IMG/VR virus record: IMGVR_UViG_3300004807_000021
Span: 1 to 64,000 of that record
DNA: 64,000 nt
Direction: 5' to 3' (one strand)
DNA from: a virus
Made by a program: the position numbers and the translations under genes. Below the pieces are notes generated by a model, which saw only the letters and a program-made list of their open reading frames with translations, was not told where the DNA came from and ran no database searches. Below are positions 42,116-51,298 of this stretch, piece by piece. How positions within the stretch are numbered: position 1 is the stretch's first letter; each line of letters begins with the position of its first letter.

Positions 42116-43889
42116 TTACTTCTAGATCATTGGCATACGAAGTATAGCCATTCTCTTTGATAACTTTGAGCACGTTGTTGACACGGCCAATCAGTTCATC
42201 ACGGTGCGATATCAAGAAAATATTCTTTTTACGTTCACGCGACATCTTTTTAAGCACTGCCAGTGCGCCTTCAACACCCGACGCATCGAGTCCGTTGTCA
42301 ATAAGCTCGTCCACAAACAGCAAGTTAATGGGCTGATATAGACTTTCCCACACATCTCTAAAGGCCCATGACAGGGACAGTATCAAGCGATTACGCTCGC
42401 CACGGCTCAAGTTATCAAAGTCTAGGTCCTGACCCAGCTGAGTAATCAGCACACTTAGGTCGTTTTGGAACATGACAGTATGTGGCAAGCCCATCTTATC
42501 AAGATAATAAGTCAATCGATTGTTTAGATAGGCCAAGTTTTGATCAATAATCTTCTTACGAATAAAGCTATCCTTGCTGGTTAGTAGTTTAAGCAAGAAC
42601 TCTTGATGATCTTTCAGCTGTGTAAGCGTGTTGACTGTGTCCCAAGTGACTTCTTGTATGGCAGTATTGGTCAATTCATCAATCTGTTCCTGGTAAGGAT
42701 CGGACTCGCCCGCCTTGATCTGTAGCTGTGTTTCAAGAGTTTTAAGATTGTTTTGATGTTTAAGCGCCTGTTCAACGCTGTCATAGTAGGTAGTGGGCTT
42801 GCGAGGAACGTCTCCAATGGCGGCAATTTCTTTTTGTATTTTGTTGAAATCTTTTGTGACCTTGTCCAAATATTTTCGGGCCTCATCAAGGTGCTGTTGT
42901 GCCGTAGCAGTCATTTCTTCATGTTTATGGTCATGGAGAGTTTGTTCACAAGCGTGACAGGTCTTGTTAGCCAACTTGGCGAGCTCGCCGTCATACTTTG
43001 TGACGCTTCGCTCCGCTTGCGCTATCGCGCTATTTAACGTAGCTTGTTCCTTTTCTAGGCTTTTTAGCTTTGCTGATTTCTCAGCAAACTCCTTGAGCTC
43101 CGTATGCTTCGCAAGCTCAGCTTCAATATCTACGCCCTCAAGTTCTACAATAGCCCTGCCAATCTTTTCAACTTCGGTGGCATGTTGATTGCGCCAAGCA
43201 CTTTGCCTAGTTAGAATGCCATCAATACTCTTTTGAATGTTTTCATTGCTACGTTTGATAGCTTCTATGTTGGCTGATTCTTGTGTAATATTGTCTTTAG
43301 TTTGTCTAATTTGTTCTTTAAGAGCTTCAGCTTTCTCACTTAACAGAGTAATACCTAGAAGTTGTTCAATGATCACTCGCTGATCATTGGCCCGCATACT
43401 TAAAAACGGTTCTGTATATGTGTTTAATGCAACAATGTGCTTGAACATGTCGTGACTCATGCCCAGAAGATCGTCTAAATCCTTCTGAGTTTCACGCATG
43501 TCGCCCTGACTGTCATCTGTTTCTTCAACATCTTGTGCTTGATCGTTGACAAAAAATTGCATGACAGTGGGTTTGCGTCCACGTTCAATACGATAATCTA
43601 TTCCGTCTTTTTCAAAAGACAGAGTAACCAACATGTTTTTGTTGTTAATCTTGTTGATTAAGTTGTCTTTCTTGATATTAGTAAGTGCATTACCAAATAA
43701 AGCAAAACTCAATGCGTTGACAATAGTAGTCTTACCCGTACCATTACGGCTTCCGCTGTCGTCGCCGCCTTGATCTAAGTTTTCGCCTAGTACAAGTGTT
43801 AAATTTTCTTGTGCAAAGTTTACAGCCTGGGTTTGATTACCCACACTCATAAAGTTTTTAACTGTTAATTCTTTTAATTTTATTGTCAT
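42108..43889 (-). CDS. gp46: Recombination endonuclease subunit, gp46-like (593 aa)
   Basis: SMC/Rad50/SbcC-type ATPase that works with gp47 to resect DNA ends for recombination-dependent replication. Walker A GSRNGTGKTTIVNAL is at about 46-60. Two long coiled coils flank a zinc hook CHACEQTLHDHKH (CxxC, about 310-322). The ABC signature LSRGERNRLILSLSWAFRDV is at about 492-511, Walker B NLLFVDELIDNGLD at about 518-531, and the switch ISHRDEL at about 556. It overlaps gp47 by ATGA, as is usual for this pair. Length is near T4 gp46 (560 aa). Confidence 0.96.
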   Translation of the reverse strand: MTIKLKELTVKNFMSVGNQTQAVNFAQENLTLVLGENLDQGGDDSGSRNGTGKTTIVNALSFALFGNALTNIKKDNLINKINNKNMLVTLSFEKDGIDYRIERGRKPTVMQFFVNDQAQDVEETDDSQGDMRETQKDLDDLLGMSHDMFKHIVALNTYTEPFLSMRANDQRVIIEQLLGITLLSEKAEALKEQIRQTKDNITQESANIEAIKRSNENIQKSIDGILTRQSAWRNQHATEVEKIGRAIVELEGVDIEAELAKHTELKEFAEKSAKLKSLEKEQATLNSAIAQAERSVTKYDGELAKLANKTCHACEQTLHDHKHEEMTATAQQHLDEARKYLDKVTKDFNKIQKEIAAIGDVPRKPTTYYDSVEQALKHQNNLKTLETQLQIKAGESDPYQEQIDELTNTAIQEVTWDTVNTLTQLKDHQEFLLKLLTSKDSFIRKKIIDQNLAYLNNRLTYYLDKMGLPHTVMFQNDLSVLITQLGQDLDFDNLSRGERNRLILSLSWAFRDVWESLYQPINLLFVDELIDNGLDASGVEGALAVLKKMSRERKKNIFLISHRDELIGRVNNVLKVIKENGYTSYANDLEVNE

Positions 43890-44899
43890 AGGCTGTTATA
43901 AATTGCTAGTAATGTATTTTTGTCGTAAGTATCACTGTCAATATTGACAATTTGACTAGATACAATTTGATCTACACTTTCAAATGCTTGTACATCTATG
44001 TTGGTATTGATTTCAACATCTTTCTTTTCAGCAATAAGTGTAAGTTCTCTAATGTCATAGTCTGCTACAAACTTTTCTTTGATAAAACTAGCTTCTTCAT
44101 ATGTGATATCTATGTCTAGTGTAACACGTAAATGTTGCTTGGGCAATATTATTTTGTCCGCTTCATCAATTAGTTGACTTAATTTAATAGTTCTAAAGGT
44201 AGGTTGTCCTGGCCAACTATGATATTCTGGAGTTCCTCCCCATTCTAAAGTCATCATTCCACGCTCGTCGTCCCATGCATCTGCATAATTGTGCGGAAAT
44301 GCATTGCCAATATAGATCATATTGCCTTTTTGTTGACGTTTATGAAAGTGTCCGCTAAATCCTAGCTCATATTGTTTGAAACTATCTAACTGAATCTCTC
44401 CGTGATCCGGCATTTGCACCATTGCATTCATGAAGAAGCTGGGGAGTTCGAAGTGTCCGAAGATGTATTTTCCGCCTTTTTTGCTAATGGATCTCCACTC
44501 TTCGCCAACCAACCACGGACAAAGGGTGACATCTCCAATAGTAGTAGGCTCGTGTACGACAGTGACACCAGGAATATACTTTCCAAATTCCACACTGTGT
44601 ATGTCCCGCTTATCCTTGTAATATAAATCATGATTACCAGGAAAGAAATAGAAGTTATCAAACGCCTGCCCCAGCTTTTCCAGGGCCCTAAGGCTATAAT
44701 CCATTGTAGTAATGTTAAGGCTATTACGATTATGATGCCAATCGCCCATAAAGATACCTGTATCACAACCTTCCTCCTTTGCTTTTGCAATGTACCAATC
44801 TACAAAGTCTTCACAGTCTTGGTTGTGTACACTACTGTTAGACTTTAATCCGAAATGAATGTCCGTAAAACAAGCTACTTTCTTAAACAACTGTGTCAT
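43886..44899 (-). CDS. gp47: Recombination endonuclease subunit, gp47-like (337 aa)
   Basis: Mre11/SbcD-type calcineurin-like metallophosphoesterase. The metal ligands are all present: FTDIHFG (D13, H15), GDWHHNR (D53), PGNHDLYY (N89, H90), FGHFELP (about 147) and SGHFHKRQ (about 182). It acts with gp46 in end resection and recombination-dependent replication. Both gene ends overlap neighbours by ATGA (gp55 upstream, gp46 downstream), so the three proteins are translationally coupled. Length matches T4 gp47 (339 aa). Confidence 0.96.
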   Translation of the reverse strand: MTQLFKKVACFTDIHFGLKSNSSVHNQDCEDFVDWYIAKAKEEGCDTGIFMGDWHHNRNSLNITTMDYSLRALEKLGQAFDNFYFFPGNHDLYYKDKRDIHSVEFGKYIPGVTVVHEPTTIGDVTLCPWLVGEEWRSISKKGGKYIFGHFELPSFFMNAMVQMPDHGEIQLDSFKQYELGFSGHFHKRQQKGNMIYIGNAFPHNYADAWDDERGMMTLEWGGTPEYHSWPGQPTFRTIKLSQLIDEADKIILPKQHLRVTLDIDITYEEASFIKEKFVADYDIRELTLIAEKKDVEINTNIDVQAFESVDQIVSSQIVNIDSDTYDKNTLLAIYNSL

Positions 44900-45729
44900 T
44901 CTGTGTCCTCTGAATAACGTTTCAATGCCGCCGCATGTTCTCCAGCACCAGTTCTACTGTAGCTAGGATTCATACCATTAATTTCTAAGATATCGTCACG
45001 TATGTTTTGATTACGTTTTTCTGTGTTGATAACACGGACAAAACTATTAGTTACTGCCGCAGTAAAATAAGCAAAGGGGTTATCGCTTTTACTTTCATCA
45101 AATTGCAATCCGATCTGTGTTAATTGCAATATAGCCATACCTTTCATCTCATCGTTATAAGTATAACCTCGCACATTACCGCGAGTAGCATAGCGTTCGC
45201 ATAGTTTAATCATCATACGTGCCAGGGTATTAGTGATTTGTCCAGCATCTTTATCAAACTTGCCCTTTTCTAAATCACCTTTCCAATGGCTTTTGCCTAC
45301 ACATATGAGTTTTTCTGGATCTTTATCATCAAACTTCCAATGTTGAAATGGTGGAAAGTTAACTTTGTCTCTATGATCAGCAAGACTTTTAGGATTTTTC
45401 TTACGTGTTCCATTTAATGGAATATGATCAAATGTCATAACACGGAATACAACACTGGTCTTTGCTATCTTTTTATAGTCAATTTCACAATCAGCTAATT
45501 TAATCTTTTCGCCAGCTTTCTTTCTTTGTTCAAAATCTTGTTGTCCCAGTCGTTTAGCCTGTACACGTTTGGCTTCTGCAATAGTTCTAACATTAATTTT
45601 GTCTAAACTGGGTACAATCAAATCATATTGATGATATTCTGGTTTGGTGAAACTACAATATGATGTTTTTGATCTATGTATTTCTAACAACATATCCTTG
45701 TTGTTTAAGTAATTTACTTTTGCTGTCAT
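44896..45729 (-). CDS. gp55: Late-transcription sigma factor, gp55-like (277 aa)
   Basis: Phage sigma factor that directs host RNA polymerase to TATAAATA promoters, of which several occur in this window. The conserved core is LARMMIKLCERYATRGN (about 165-185), EMKGMAILQLTQIGLQFDES (about 195-215) and NPFAYFTAAVTNSFVRVINTEKR (about 218-240), corresponding to sigma region 2. The N-terminal about 150 residues, with FPPFQHWKFDD, are longer than in T4 gp55 (185 aa). It is read from a near-consensus sigma-70 promoter, consistent with making late sigma before late transcription. First gene of the gp55-gp47-gp46 operon. Confidence 0.92.
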   Translation of the reverse strand: MTAKVNYLNNKDMLLEIHRSKTSYCSFTKPEYHQYDLIVPSLDKINVRTIAEAKRVQAKRLGQQDFEQRKKAGEKIKLADCEIDYKKIAKTSVVFRVMTFDHIPLNGTRKKNPKSLADHRDKVNFPPFQHWKFDDKDPEKLICVGKSHWKGDLEKGKFDKDAGQITNTLARMMIKLCERYATRGNVRGYTYNDEMKGMAILQLTQIGLQFDESKSDNPFAYFTAAVTNSFVRVINTEKRNQNIRDDILEINGMNPSYSRTGAGEHAAALKRYSEDTE

Positions 45730-45752
45730 CCGGTAGAGTCCTCTAATAAGTT

Positions 45753-45781
45753 ATTATAAACTACGCACATAATAAAGTCAA
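45753..45781 (-). promoter_or_regulatory. Near-consensus sigma-70 promoter for gp55-gp47-gp46
   Basis: Leftward TTGACT (45776-45781), a 17-bp spacer and TATAAT (45753-45758), 23 nt upstream of the gp55 ATG. Five of six and six of six matches with ideal spacing. Its -35 box shares base 45781 with the opposing late promoter. Confidence 0.8.
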
Positions 45782-45788
45782 ATAAATA
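45781..45788 (+). promoter_or_regulatory. T4-type late promoter (AATAAATA) of the baseplate operon
   Basis: AATAAATA, 7 of 8 match, 24 nt upstream of the first baseplate gene, followed by the ribosome site AAAAGGAG. TACGCAC lies exactly 12 nt upstream, as at 51280-51306. Confidence 0.65.
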
Positions 45789-45812
45789 ATACATCAAAAG
45801 GAGTATTTTATT

Positions 45813-46799
45813 ATGGCATTGGGTGATAGTCTTTCTCAATCGATTTCTAGCGCATCTGGTTTAATTGGAGCCGCGTCATCGGGCCTAAATACGCTTAGTG
45901 ATTTATCGGGTTCTTTTAATCTAGCAGATAGCCTGTTAAACGGCACTGGACTAGCCGCGGGCGCAGAAGCAATTGGAGATATTGCAGGTGCTGTTTCAAG
46001 TTTTGGGGGCGATGCGGCCGCCAATGACTGGCGTGTAAGATTAAGTTTGGCCAACTGGACTAGCTTCAAAGGTAGCCCTGTGTTAAAACCATTAAAAGAC
46101 GCTGGTGGACTCATTTTCCCTTATACTCCAGAAATAACAATACAAAGTAGTGCTTCATATAGCAAAATTGATACGGTACACAACAACTATACCTTTCAAT
46201 CATTCAAAAGTAGCGACCCTGGATCGATAACAATTACTGCACCATTCAACGTTGAAGATGCTACACAAGGATTATACTGGATTGCCGCGGTTCATTATTT
46301 ACGTAGCCTTACCAAAATGTTTGTTGGAAATGATCCAAAGGCTGGAAATCCTCCTCCTGTGGTATTCTTAAACGGGTATGGTAACTATGTTTTTAAGAAT
46401 GTTCCAGTAGTAGTAACACAAATGTCAGTGTCATTAAATTCACAATGCGATTACATTGGCGTTAATGTAGTAGGAAGTGCCGCAGGAGAAATACAAGGTA
46501 TTGCAGGAGGCATAGGCGGCCTTGCAGATACCATAGGCGGATTTGGAGATCCAGGAGGACTACTGTCCAGTGTAGCTGGTGGTATAAGTAGTGTAGCTGG
46601 AGCAGTTGGTAATATTGCTGGAGTTGCAGGATCGCTAGGCCTAGGAGGGCAAACTAGTGGTGGTGTAACACACGTACCAACTAAAAGTAGCTTTACTGTA
46701 ACACTAGCACCTATCTATAGTAGAAATAGTGCTAAGAATTTTAGTCTTGATAGATTTGTTCAAGGCGGTTATCTAAACAGCCCATTCGGATACATTTAA
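45813..46799 (+). CDS. Baseplate tail-tube junction protein, gp48/gp54-like (328 aa)
   Basis: Residues 1-70 are Ser/Ala/Gly-rich. A folded domain begins WRVRLSLANWTSFKG, then PLKDAGGLIFPYTPEITIQS (about 90-112), then YTFQSFKSSDPGSITITAPF, and YWIAAVHYLRSLTKMFVG. A Gly/Ala/Val-rich linker follows and the end is FTVTLAPIYSRNSAKNFSLD. The PYTPEI...Y...I..N.Y..F pattern and the closing strand TVTLAP.YSR resemble tube-like T4 proteins gp48/gp54 that cap the baseplate and start the tail tube. First gene of the baseplate operon, 1 nt before gp53, which supports that role. The choice between gp48 and gp54 cannot be made by eye. Confidence 0.6.
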   Translation: MALGDSLSQSISSASGLIGAASSGLNTLSDLSGSFNLADSLLNGTGLAAGAEAIGDIAGAVSSFGGDAAANDWRVRLSLANWTSFKGSPVLKPLKDAGGLIFPYTPEITIQSSASYSKIDTVHNNYTFQSFKSSDPGSITITAPFNVEDATQGLYWIAAVHYLRSLTKMFVGNDPKAGNPPPVVFLNGYGNYVFKNVPVVVTQMSVSLNSQCDYIGVNVVGSAAGEIQGIAGGIGGLADTIGGFGDPGGLLSSVAGGISSVAGAVGNIAGVAGSLGLGGQTSGGVTHVPTKSSFTVTLAPIYSRNSAKNFSLDRFVQGGYLNSPFGYI

Positions 46800-46800
46800 C

Positions 46801-47100
46801 ATGGCCAACTATTCAAACACAAGTCCTTGGTATACTACAGAAGTCACAAATAATTATTTGGACGTACTGGCTATTCGACCTGTCAGTGCATCTGCAGACG
46901 ATATTTTATATACAATAGATGCAAAATTTGCCTATCGCCCAGATTTATTAGCATTTGCTTTGTACGGAAATTCTAGCCTATGGTGGGTCTTTATGCAACG
47001 TAATATGGACGTACTTCAAGATCCTGTTTTAGATTTTGCTCCAGGCACACAAATTTATCTTTGCAAACTAAGTGAATTAACATCTGCGTTAGGACTATAA
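46801..47100 (+). CDS. gp53: Baseplate wedge protein, gp53-like (99 aa)
   Basis: Contains the gp53 core: IDAKFAYRPDLLAFALYGNS (about 39-58), LWWVFMQRNMD, and DPVLDFAPGTQIYLCK (about 77-92). The YG...LWW...N....DP....PGT pattern is the hallmark of this wedge protein, which completes the wedge near the inner baseplate. It is shorter than T4 gp53 (196 aa), which carries a C-terminal extension. It starts 1 nt after the preceding gene and ends 1 nt before the next, a tightly packed operon. Confidence 0.85.
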   Translation: MANYSNTSPWYTTEVTNNYLDVLAIRPVSASADDILYTIDAKFAYRPDLLAFALYGNSSLWWVFMQRNMDVLQDPVLDFAPGTQIYLCKLSELTSALGL

Positions 47101-47101
47101 C

Positions 47102-49324
47102 ATGAGTGACTTTTCAAACCTAGTTGACTCTGCAACTACTTCAGTATCTAATGCCGCATCATCTGCTGTAGATTTTGTTAGTTCTGGAGTAGCAGGTGGA
47201 TTATCTGCCATAGCAGGCGCTGCCGGTGGACTTGTTTCCTCGCTTACGTCAGGCATTAAACCATTAAGTGGAATCAAATTACCTTTAGCTAATCCTTTAT
47301 TTGCCTATGCTAGTTACGATTATATTTTAGGCATTGCATCTATTACTAATGAACAGTTGAATAATCCAGATAAAGGTTATATGGGTAACACTTCCAAGTT
47401 TGATTGGATTTGTAAATCAGCTAACATAGATCCCGGCAACCGAGTACAAACTGCCTTTGGAAAATTTGATTTCTATATAGACAAATTAGAAATTAATTCT
47501 AGCATGGGCATGGAGGGTAACAGTTCGTCAAACATGCTGAACATGTCGTTTGATATCATCGAGCCTTACAGTATGGGTATTTTTTTAATGGCAATTGAAG
47601 AAGCCGCTTGGAAAAATAAGCATGACAATTATACAATGGCTCCGTATTTGTTAACTATTGATTTTAGAGGCAACACAGAAACAGGAAAAATTTCCACTAT
47701 ACCTCAAACTAGTAGAAAGATTCCTTTCAAATTTTTGAATATCGAAATGACAGTGAACGAACACGGGTCAGTTTATCATTGCGAATGTACAGCAGCCAAC
47801 GGAGAAGCACACAGCGCACACAACAGTGAAATAAAAACTGATGTAAGTGTAAAAGGTATTACTGTACAAGAAGTTTTGCAAACAGGAGAAAAAAGTTTGC
47901 AAGTGGTTATCAATCAACGACTAAAAGATCAAGTAAAAAAAGGTATTGTAAAAACTCCTGATCAAATTTTTATTCTTTTTCCCAAAGATATTTCTTCTTC
48001 GGCAGCTGGATCAACACAGTCAAAGGGTGAAAATTCGTCTGGAGCAACTATATCTACATCAACAATGTCTGCAATCACACAGCAATTACATTTGGTGCAA
48101 AGCAAAGTTCCAGGCAACAATACATTTGTACAAGATCCTGCCAATGTGAACGAACTTGGCAAAGCCAAAATGGGATTTAGCGACACTAGAAAAGGTGATG
48201 CACCTGTGGGCAAAGACAACAAGGTAATTGACAGTAAAGGCAATGTTATACGCAGTAACAATACTGTAGATCCTAAAATTAGTGACATTAGGTTTAGCCA
48301 AGATACTGATATACCAACAGCAATAAATCAAGTATTGTTAAACAGCGAATATGCATCCAGCGCACTAGGCGAAGCACAAGTAACTAAAGACGGTATGAAA
48401 GTGTGGTGGAGAATTGACACACAAGTTTTTATTGTCAGCGATAATTCTAATGAAAAAACTACAGGTAGACAACCTAGAATTATAGTGTACAGGGTAGTGC
48501 CCTATGAAGTACATTCTACTAAACTTATGGCACCTAATACAAAAGCTTCAGGGTTTACTGAACTTAAAAAACAAATTGTTAAAGAATACAATTACATCTA
48601 TACTGGAAAAAACGTTGATGTTATAAGATTTAATTTAAGTTTCAAAACTTCTTTTGCAGCCATAATGGGAGCAACGGCAATAGATCAAACAGCCGATGCA
48701 AAATTAGCCGACTCAGACAGTGCCGCAGAACCTAAATTAAATAATTCTAATCCTTTGCCAGATGGACAAAAAGCTCAAAAAGGAACAGTTCCGTCACAAG
48801 TTAGATATACTGGCACTAAAACAAAATCAGATAACAAAGGCGGCGGTGGACTTGAAACTCCTAATACCCGTGCGGCTAGACTATTTCACGATGCTGTAAA
48901 TGATCAGTCAGCCATGCAACAGTTAGAGATGGACATAATAGGCGATCCTTACTATATTGCACAAAGTGGCAACGGCAATTATACAGCTAAACCAAGTCAA
49001 TACAAAAATCTCAATAGTGATATGACTATTAATCATCAAAATGGAGAAGTGCATATCGTTATTAATTTTAGAACACCAGTTGATTTGAATCAAGCTACTG
49101 GTTTATATGACTTTGGAAAAAGTACAAAGAGCGCACCTGTATTAATGTGGAGTGGATTTTATCATCTATTAACTGTTACAAGCAAATTTGCTGGCGGACA
49201 ATTTACACAAACGCTTAAAGGCAATCGTGTACCAAGTCAGGAATTCAAAGGTACCGGTTCTGCATCAAATACATTTAACGTTAACGTTCCAGAAAAAGCC
49301 AAAGTACAGGAACCATCTAAATGA
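47102..49324 (+). CDS. Baseplate hub protein, gp27-like role (740 aa)
   Basis: An Ala/Ser-rich N-terminus (1-55) is followed by a domain with FAYASYDYILGIASITNEQL and NMLNMSFDIIEPYSMGIFLM, AIEEAAW..., APYLLTIDFRGNTETG and IPFKFLNIEMTVNEHGSVYH. These strands are typical of hub proteins of large phages. The C-terminal third has MDIIGDPYYIAQSGNGNY and INFRTPVDLNQ. It then has SGFYHLLTVTSKFAGGQFTQ and TLKGNR, the pattern of late-control-D/gp27-like hubs (a strand pair that ends in TQTL). It overlaps the spike gene by ATGA. The specific T4 equivalence is inferred. Confidence 0.7.
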   Translation: MSDFSNLVDSATTSVSNAASSAVDFVSSGVAGGLSAIAGAAGGLVSSLTSGIKPLSGIKLPLANPLFAYASYDYILGIASITNEQLNNPDKGYMGNTSKFDWICKSANIDPGNRVQTAFGKFDFYIDKLEINSSMGMEGNSSSNMLNMSFDIIEPYSMGIFLMAIEEAAWKNKHDNYTMAPYLLTIDFRGNTETGKISTIPQTSRKIPFKFLNIEMTVNEHGSVYHCECTAANGEAHSAHNSEIKTDVSVKGITVQEVLQTGEKSLQVVINQRLKDQVKKGIVKTPDQIFILFPKDISSSAAGSTQSKGENSSGATISTSTMSAITQQLHLVQSKVPGNNTFVQDPANVNELGKAKMGFSDTRKGDAPVGKDNKVIDSKGNVIRSNNTVDPKISDIRFSQDTDIPTAINQVLLNSEYASSALGEAQVTKDGMKVWWRIDTQVFIVSDNSNEKTTGRQPRIIVYRVVPYEVHSTKLMAPNTKASGFTELKKQIVKEYNYIYTGKNVDVIRFNLSFKTSFAAIMGATAIDQTADAKLADSDSAAEPKLNNSNPLPDGQKAQKGTVPSQVRYTGTKTKSDNKGGGGLETPNTRAARLFHDAVNDQSAMQQLEMDIIGDPYYIAQSGNGNYTAKPSQYKNLNSDMTINHQNGEVHIVINFRTPVDLNQATGLYDFGKSTKSAPVLMWSGFYHLLTVTSKFAGGQFTQTLKGNRVPSQEFKGTGSASNTFNVNVPEKAKVQEPSK

Positions 49325-50841
49325 TGAATGAAGATTATTCCTCACAAGGAACGGAACCAAAACCAGGCCCGTTTTTAGCAAAGGTTGTCAGCAATCTTGA
49401 TCCTACCTACATGGGTATCCTTGAAGTTGAAATTTTAAGACCCGTAGGATCAACTGATAGTGAAACACAACTACATCAAGTAAAATATCTAAGTCCTTTT
49501 TATGGCGTAACCAGTGTAGATTTTACTGGACCTAATAATGATTATCAGGATACACAAAAAAGTTACGGCATGTGGATGGTACCACCTGATGTAGGTACTA
49601 TTGTCATGATAATGTTTGTCAACGGAGATCCTAAGCGAGGTTACTGGTTAGGGTGTGTAATTGATGACACAATGAATTTTATGATTCCAGGTTTGGCTGC
49701 CACACAACAAGTAGTGGGCGGTGCAATAGACACCAATTACGGCAGTGCTAGTCGAGTGCCAACTTCTGAATATAACAAAGCGGCTCCAGACAGTGCCACT
49801 ACAGGAGATCCTGAAAAAAATCTCAAACCCGTTCATCCCTTTGCACAGATACTAAAAAACCAAGGATTGTTGTTAGATGACATTCGTGGAATTACTACCA
49901 GCAGTGCTAGAAGAGAAAGTCCTAGTATGGTATTTGGTATTAGCACTCCTGGCCCAACAGATAAGCAAACAGATGCAAAACGTGCAGACGTTGGTAAAGC
50001 AGAGTGGAAAAGATTAAATGCTCCAGTAAGTAGGCTGGGCGGTAGTACATTTGTTATGGATGATGGAGATGCCAACTGGCTTAGAAAAAAAGCTCCTACG
50101 GATGGTCCTCCAGAATACGCCAGTATTGATAATGGTGATACAGACGGCGATGTTACAAAACCTGCCAACGAACTAATTAGGTTACGTACAAGAACTGGTC
50201 ATCAGATATTAATGCATAATACTGAGGATTTAATTTATATTACCAATAGTCGAGGCACTGCTTGGATAGAATTAACCAGTGATGGTAAAATAGATATCTA
50301 TGCTCAGGACAGCGTAAGTGTTCATTCTAGTAACGACTTAAATTTTTATGCTGATCGAGACATTAATTTTGAAGCAGGCCGCAACGTTAATATCAAAGCC
50401 GCAGAAAGATTTCAATCAGAGTCGGGCAAAGATTATAATGTGATTGTCGGAGGCGATGGCAAACTTACTATTACTGGAAAATATGATGTTCATACTGGCT
50501 CTAGTAACAAATTTACATCAGGCGGAGATACGCATATCATGGCAGCCAATACTGCCATCGATGGCGGTAACATTAATTTTAATTCAGGTGTTGCAACCAG
50601 CGCAGCCAGTGCAACTGCATTGTCTACCATAGACAATCCAACAGAAACTGACGGTACAACAATTACAAGTATAATGGCTCGAATACCAACTACAGAACCT
50701 TATCCGCACCATGAAAATCTAGATGGGTCTTTGTTTAAGCCTGATGCTACTGATAGGGAAAAAGCCTCAGCTATCAGTGTTCCAAAATCTTGGAAAACAT
50801 ATACATCTTCGTCAGATACCTTCTTAAAAGGAAACAATTGA
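49321..50841 (+). CDS. gp5: Central spike / baseplate hub protein, gp5-like without visible lysozyme (506 aa)
   Basis: The N-terminal OB-fold region (about 15-130) shows GPFLAKVVSNLDPTYMGILE, YGMWMVPPDVGTIVMIMFVN and GDPKRGYWLGCV, as in T4 gp5 and VgrG. The C-terminal part (about 285-425) is a repeated-strand beta-helix: RLRTRTGHQILMHNTEDLIY, ITNSRGTAWIELTSDGKID, INFEAGRNVNIKAAERF and VIVGGDGKLTITGKYDVHTG. The stretch between (about 130-280) is Ser/Asp/Pro-rich and shows no T4-lysozyme-like catalytic motif, so cell-wall cutting must come from elsewhere. It lies between the hub gene and gp25. Confidence 0.85.
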   Translation: MMNEDYSSQGTEPKPGPFLAKVVSNLDPTYMGILEVEILRPVGSTDSETQLHQVKYLSPFYGVTSVDFTGPNNDYQDTQKSYGMWMVPPDVGTIVMIMFVNGDPKRGYWLGCVIDDTMNFMIPGLAATQQVVGGAIDTNYGSASRVPTSEYNKAAPDSATTGDPEKNLKPVHPFAQILKNQGLLLDDIRGITTSSARRESPSMVFGISTPGPTDKQTDAKRADVGKAEWKRLNAPVSRLGGSTFVMDDGDANWLRKKAPTDGPPEYASIDNGDTDGDVTKPANELIRLRTRTGHQILMHNTEDLIYITNSRGTAWIELTSDGKIDIYAQDSVSVHSSNDLNFYADRDINFEAGRNVNIKAAERFQSESGKDYNVIVGGDGKLTITGKYDVHTGSSNKFTSGGDTHIMAANTAIDGGNINFNSGVATSAASATALSTIDNPTETDGTTITSIMARIPTTEPYPHHENLDGSLFKPDATDREKASAISVPKSWKTYTSSSDTFLKGNN

Positions 50842-50842
50842 T

Positions 50843-51277
50843 ATGACCATTTATACTGTTCCACAATTACCACAAAATCAACCTAACAGCCCTGTCAAAA
50901 CACAGTTCTACAGGGGCTTCAGTACTGTTAGCAAAGATACACAAAATTATGCACTATACGATTTTGCACTTATCAAGCAAGACTTGTTGAATAATTTCTT
51001 TGTAAGAAAAGGTGAACGTTTGATGCAACCTGAGTTTGGATCTATAATCTGGGATCTACTGTTTGAGCCATTGACACCTGATGTACAAAATGCAATATTA
51101 GAAAATGTTAACGAGATTTTTAACAGTGATCCTCGTGTTCAGGCAACAAATATTTTAGTTACACCTTATGATAATGGCATACAAATACAATGTGATTTGA
51201 AATATTTTCTATACAATTTGCAAGAATCTATACAATTGAAATTTGATCAAGACAACGGTCTGCTAGGTCCGGCATAA
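50843..51277 (+). CDS. gp25: Baseplate wedge protein, gp25-like (144 aa)
   Basis: Sheath-initiating wedge protein of the gp25 family. DIAL/DFALIKQDLLNNFFVRKGERL is represented at about 40-60. It is followed by MQPEFGSIIWDLLFEPLTPD (about 61-80), the defining G..P.FG...W..LFE motif. ILVTPYDNGIQIQCDLKYF (about 108-126) is the closing strand pair. Length is near T4 gp25 (132 aa). Directly downstream of the spike gene and followed by a late promoter for gp6. Confidence 0.92.
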   Translation: MTIYTVPQLPQNQPNSPVKTQFYRGFSTVSKDTQNYALYDFALIKQDLLNNFFVRKGERLMQPEFGSIIWDLLFEPLTPDVQNAILENVNEIFNSDPRVQATNILVTPYDNGIQIQCDLKYFLYNLQESIQLKFDQDNGLLGPA

Positions 51278-51298
51278 AATACGCACTTAATTTGTTTC

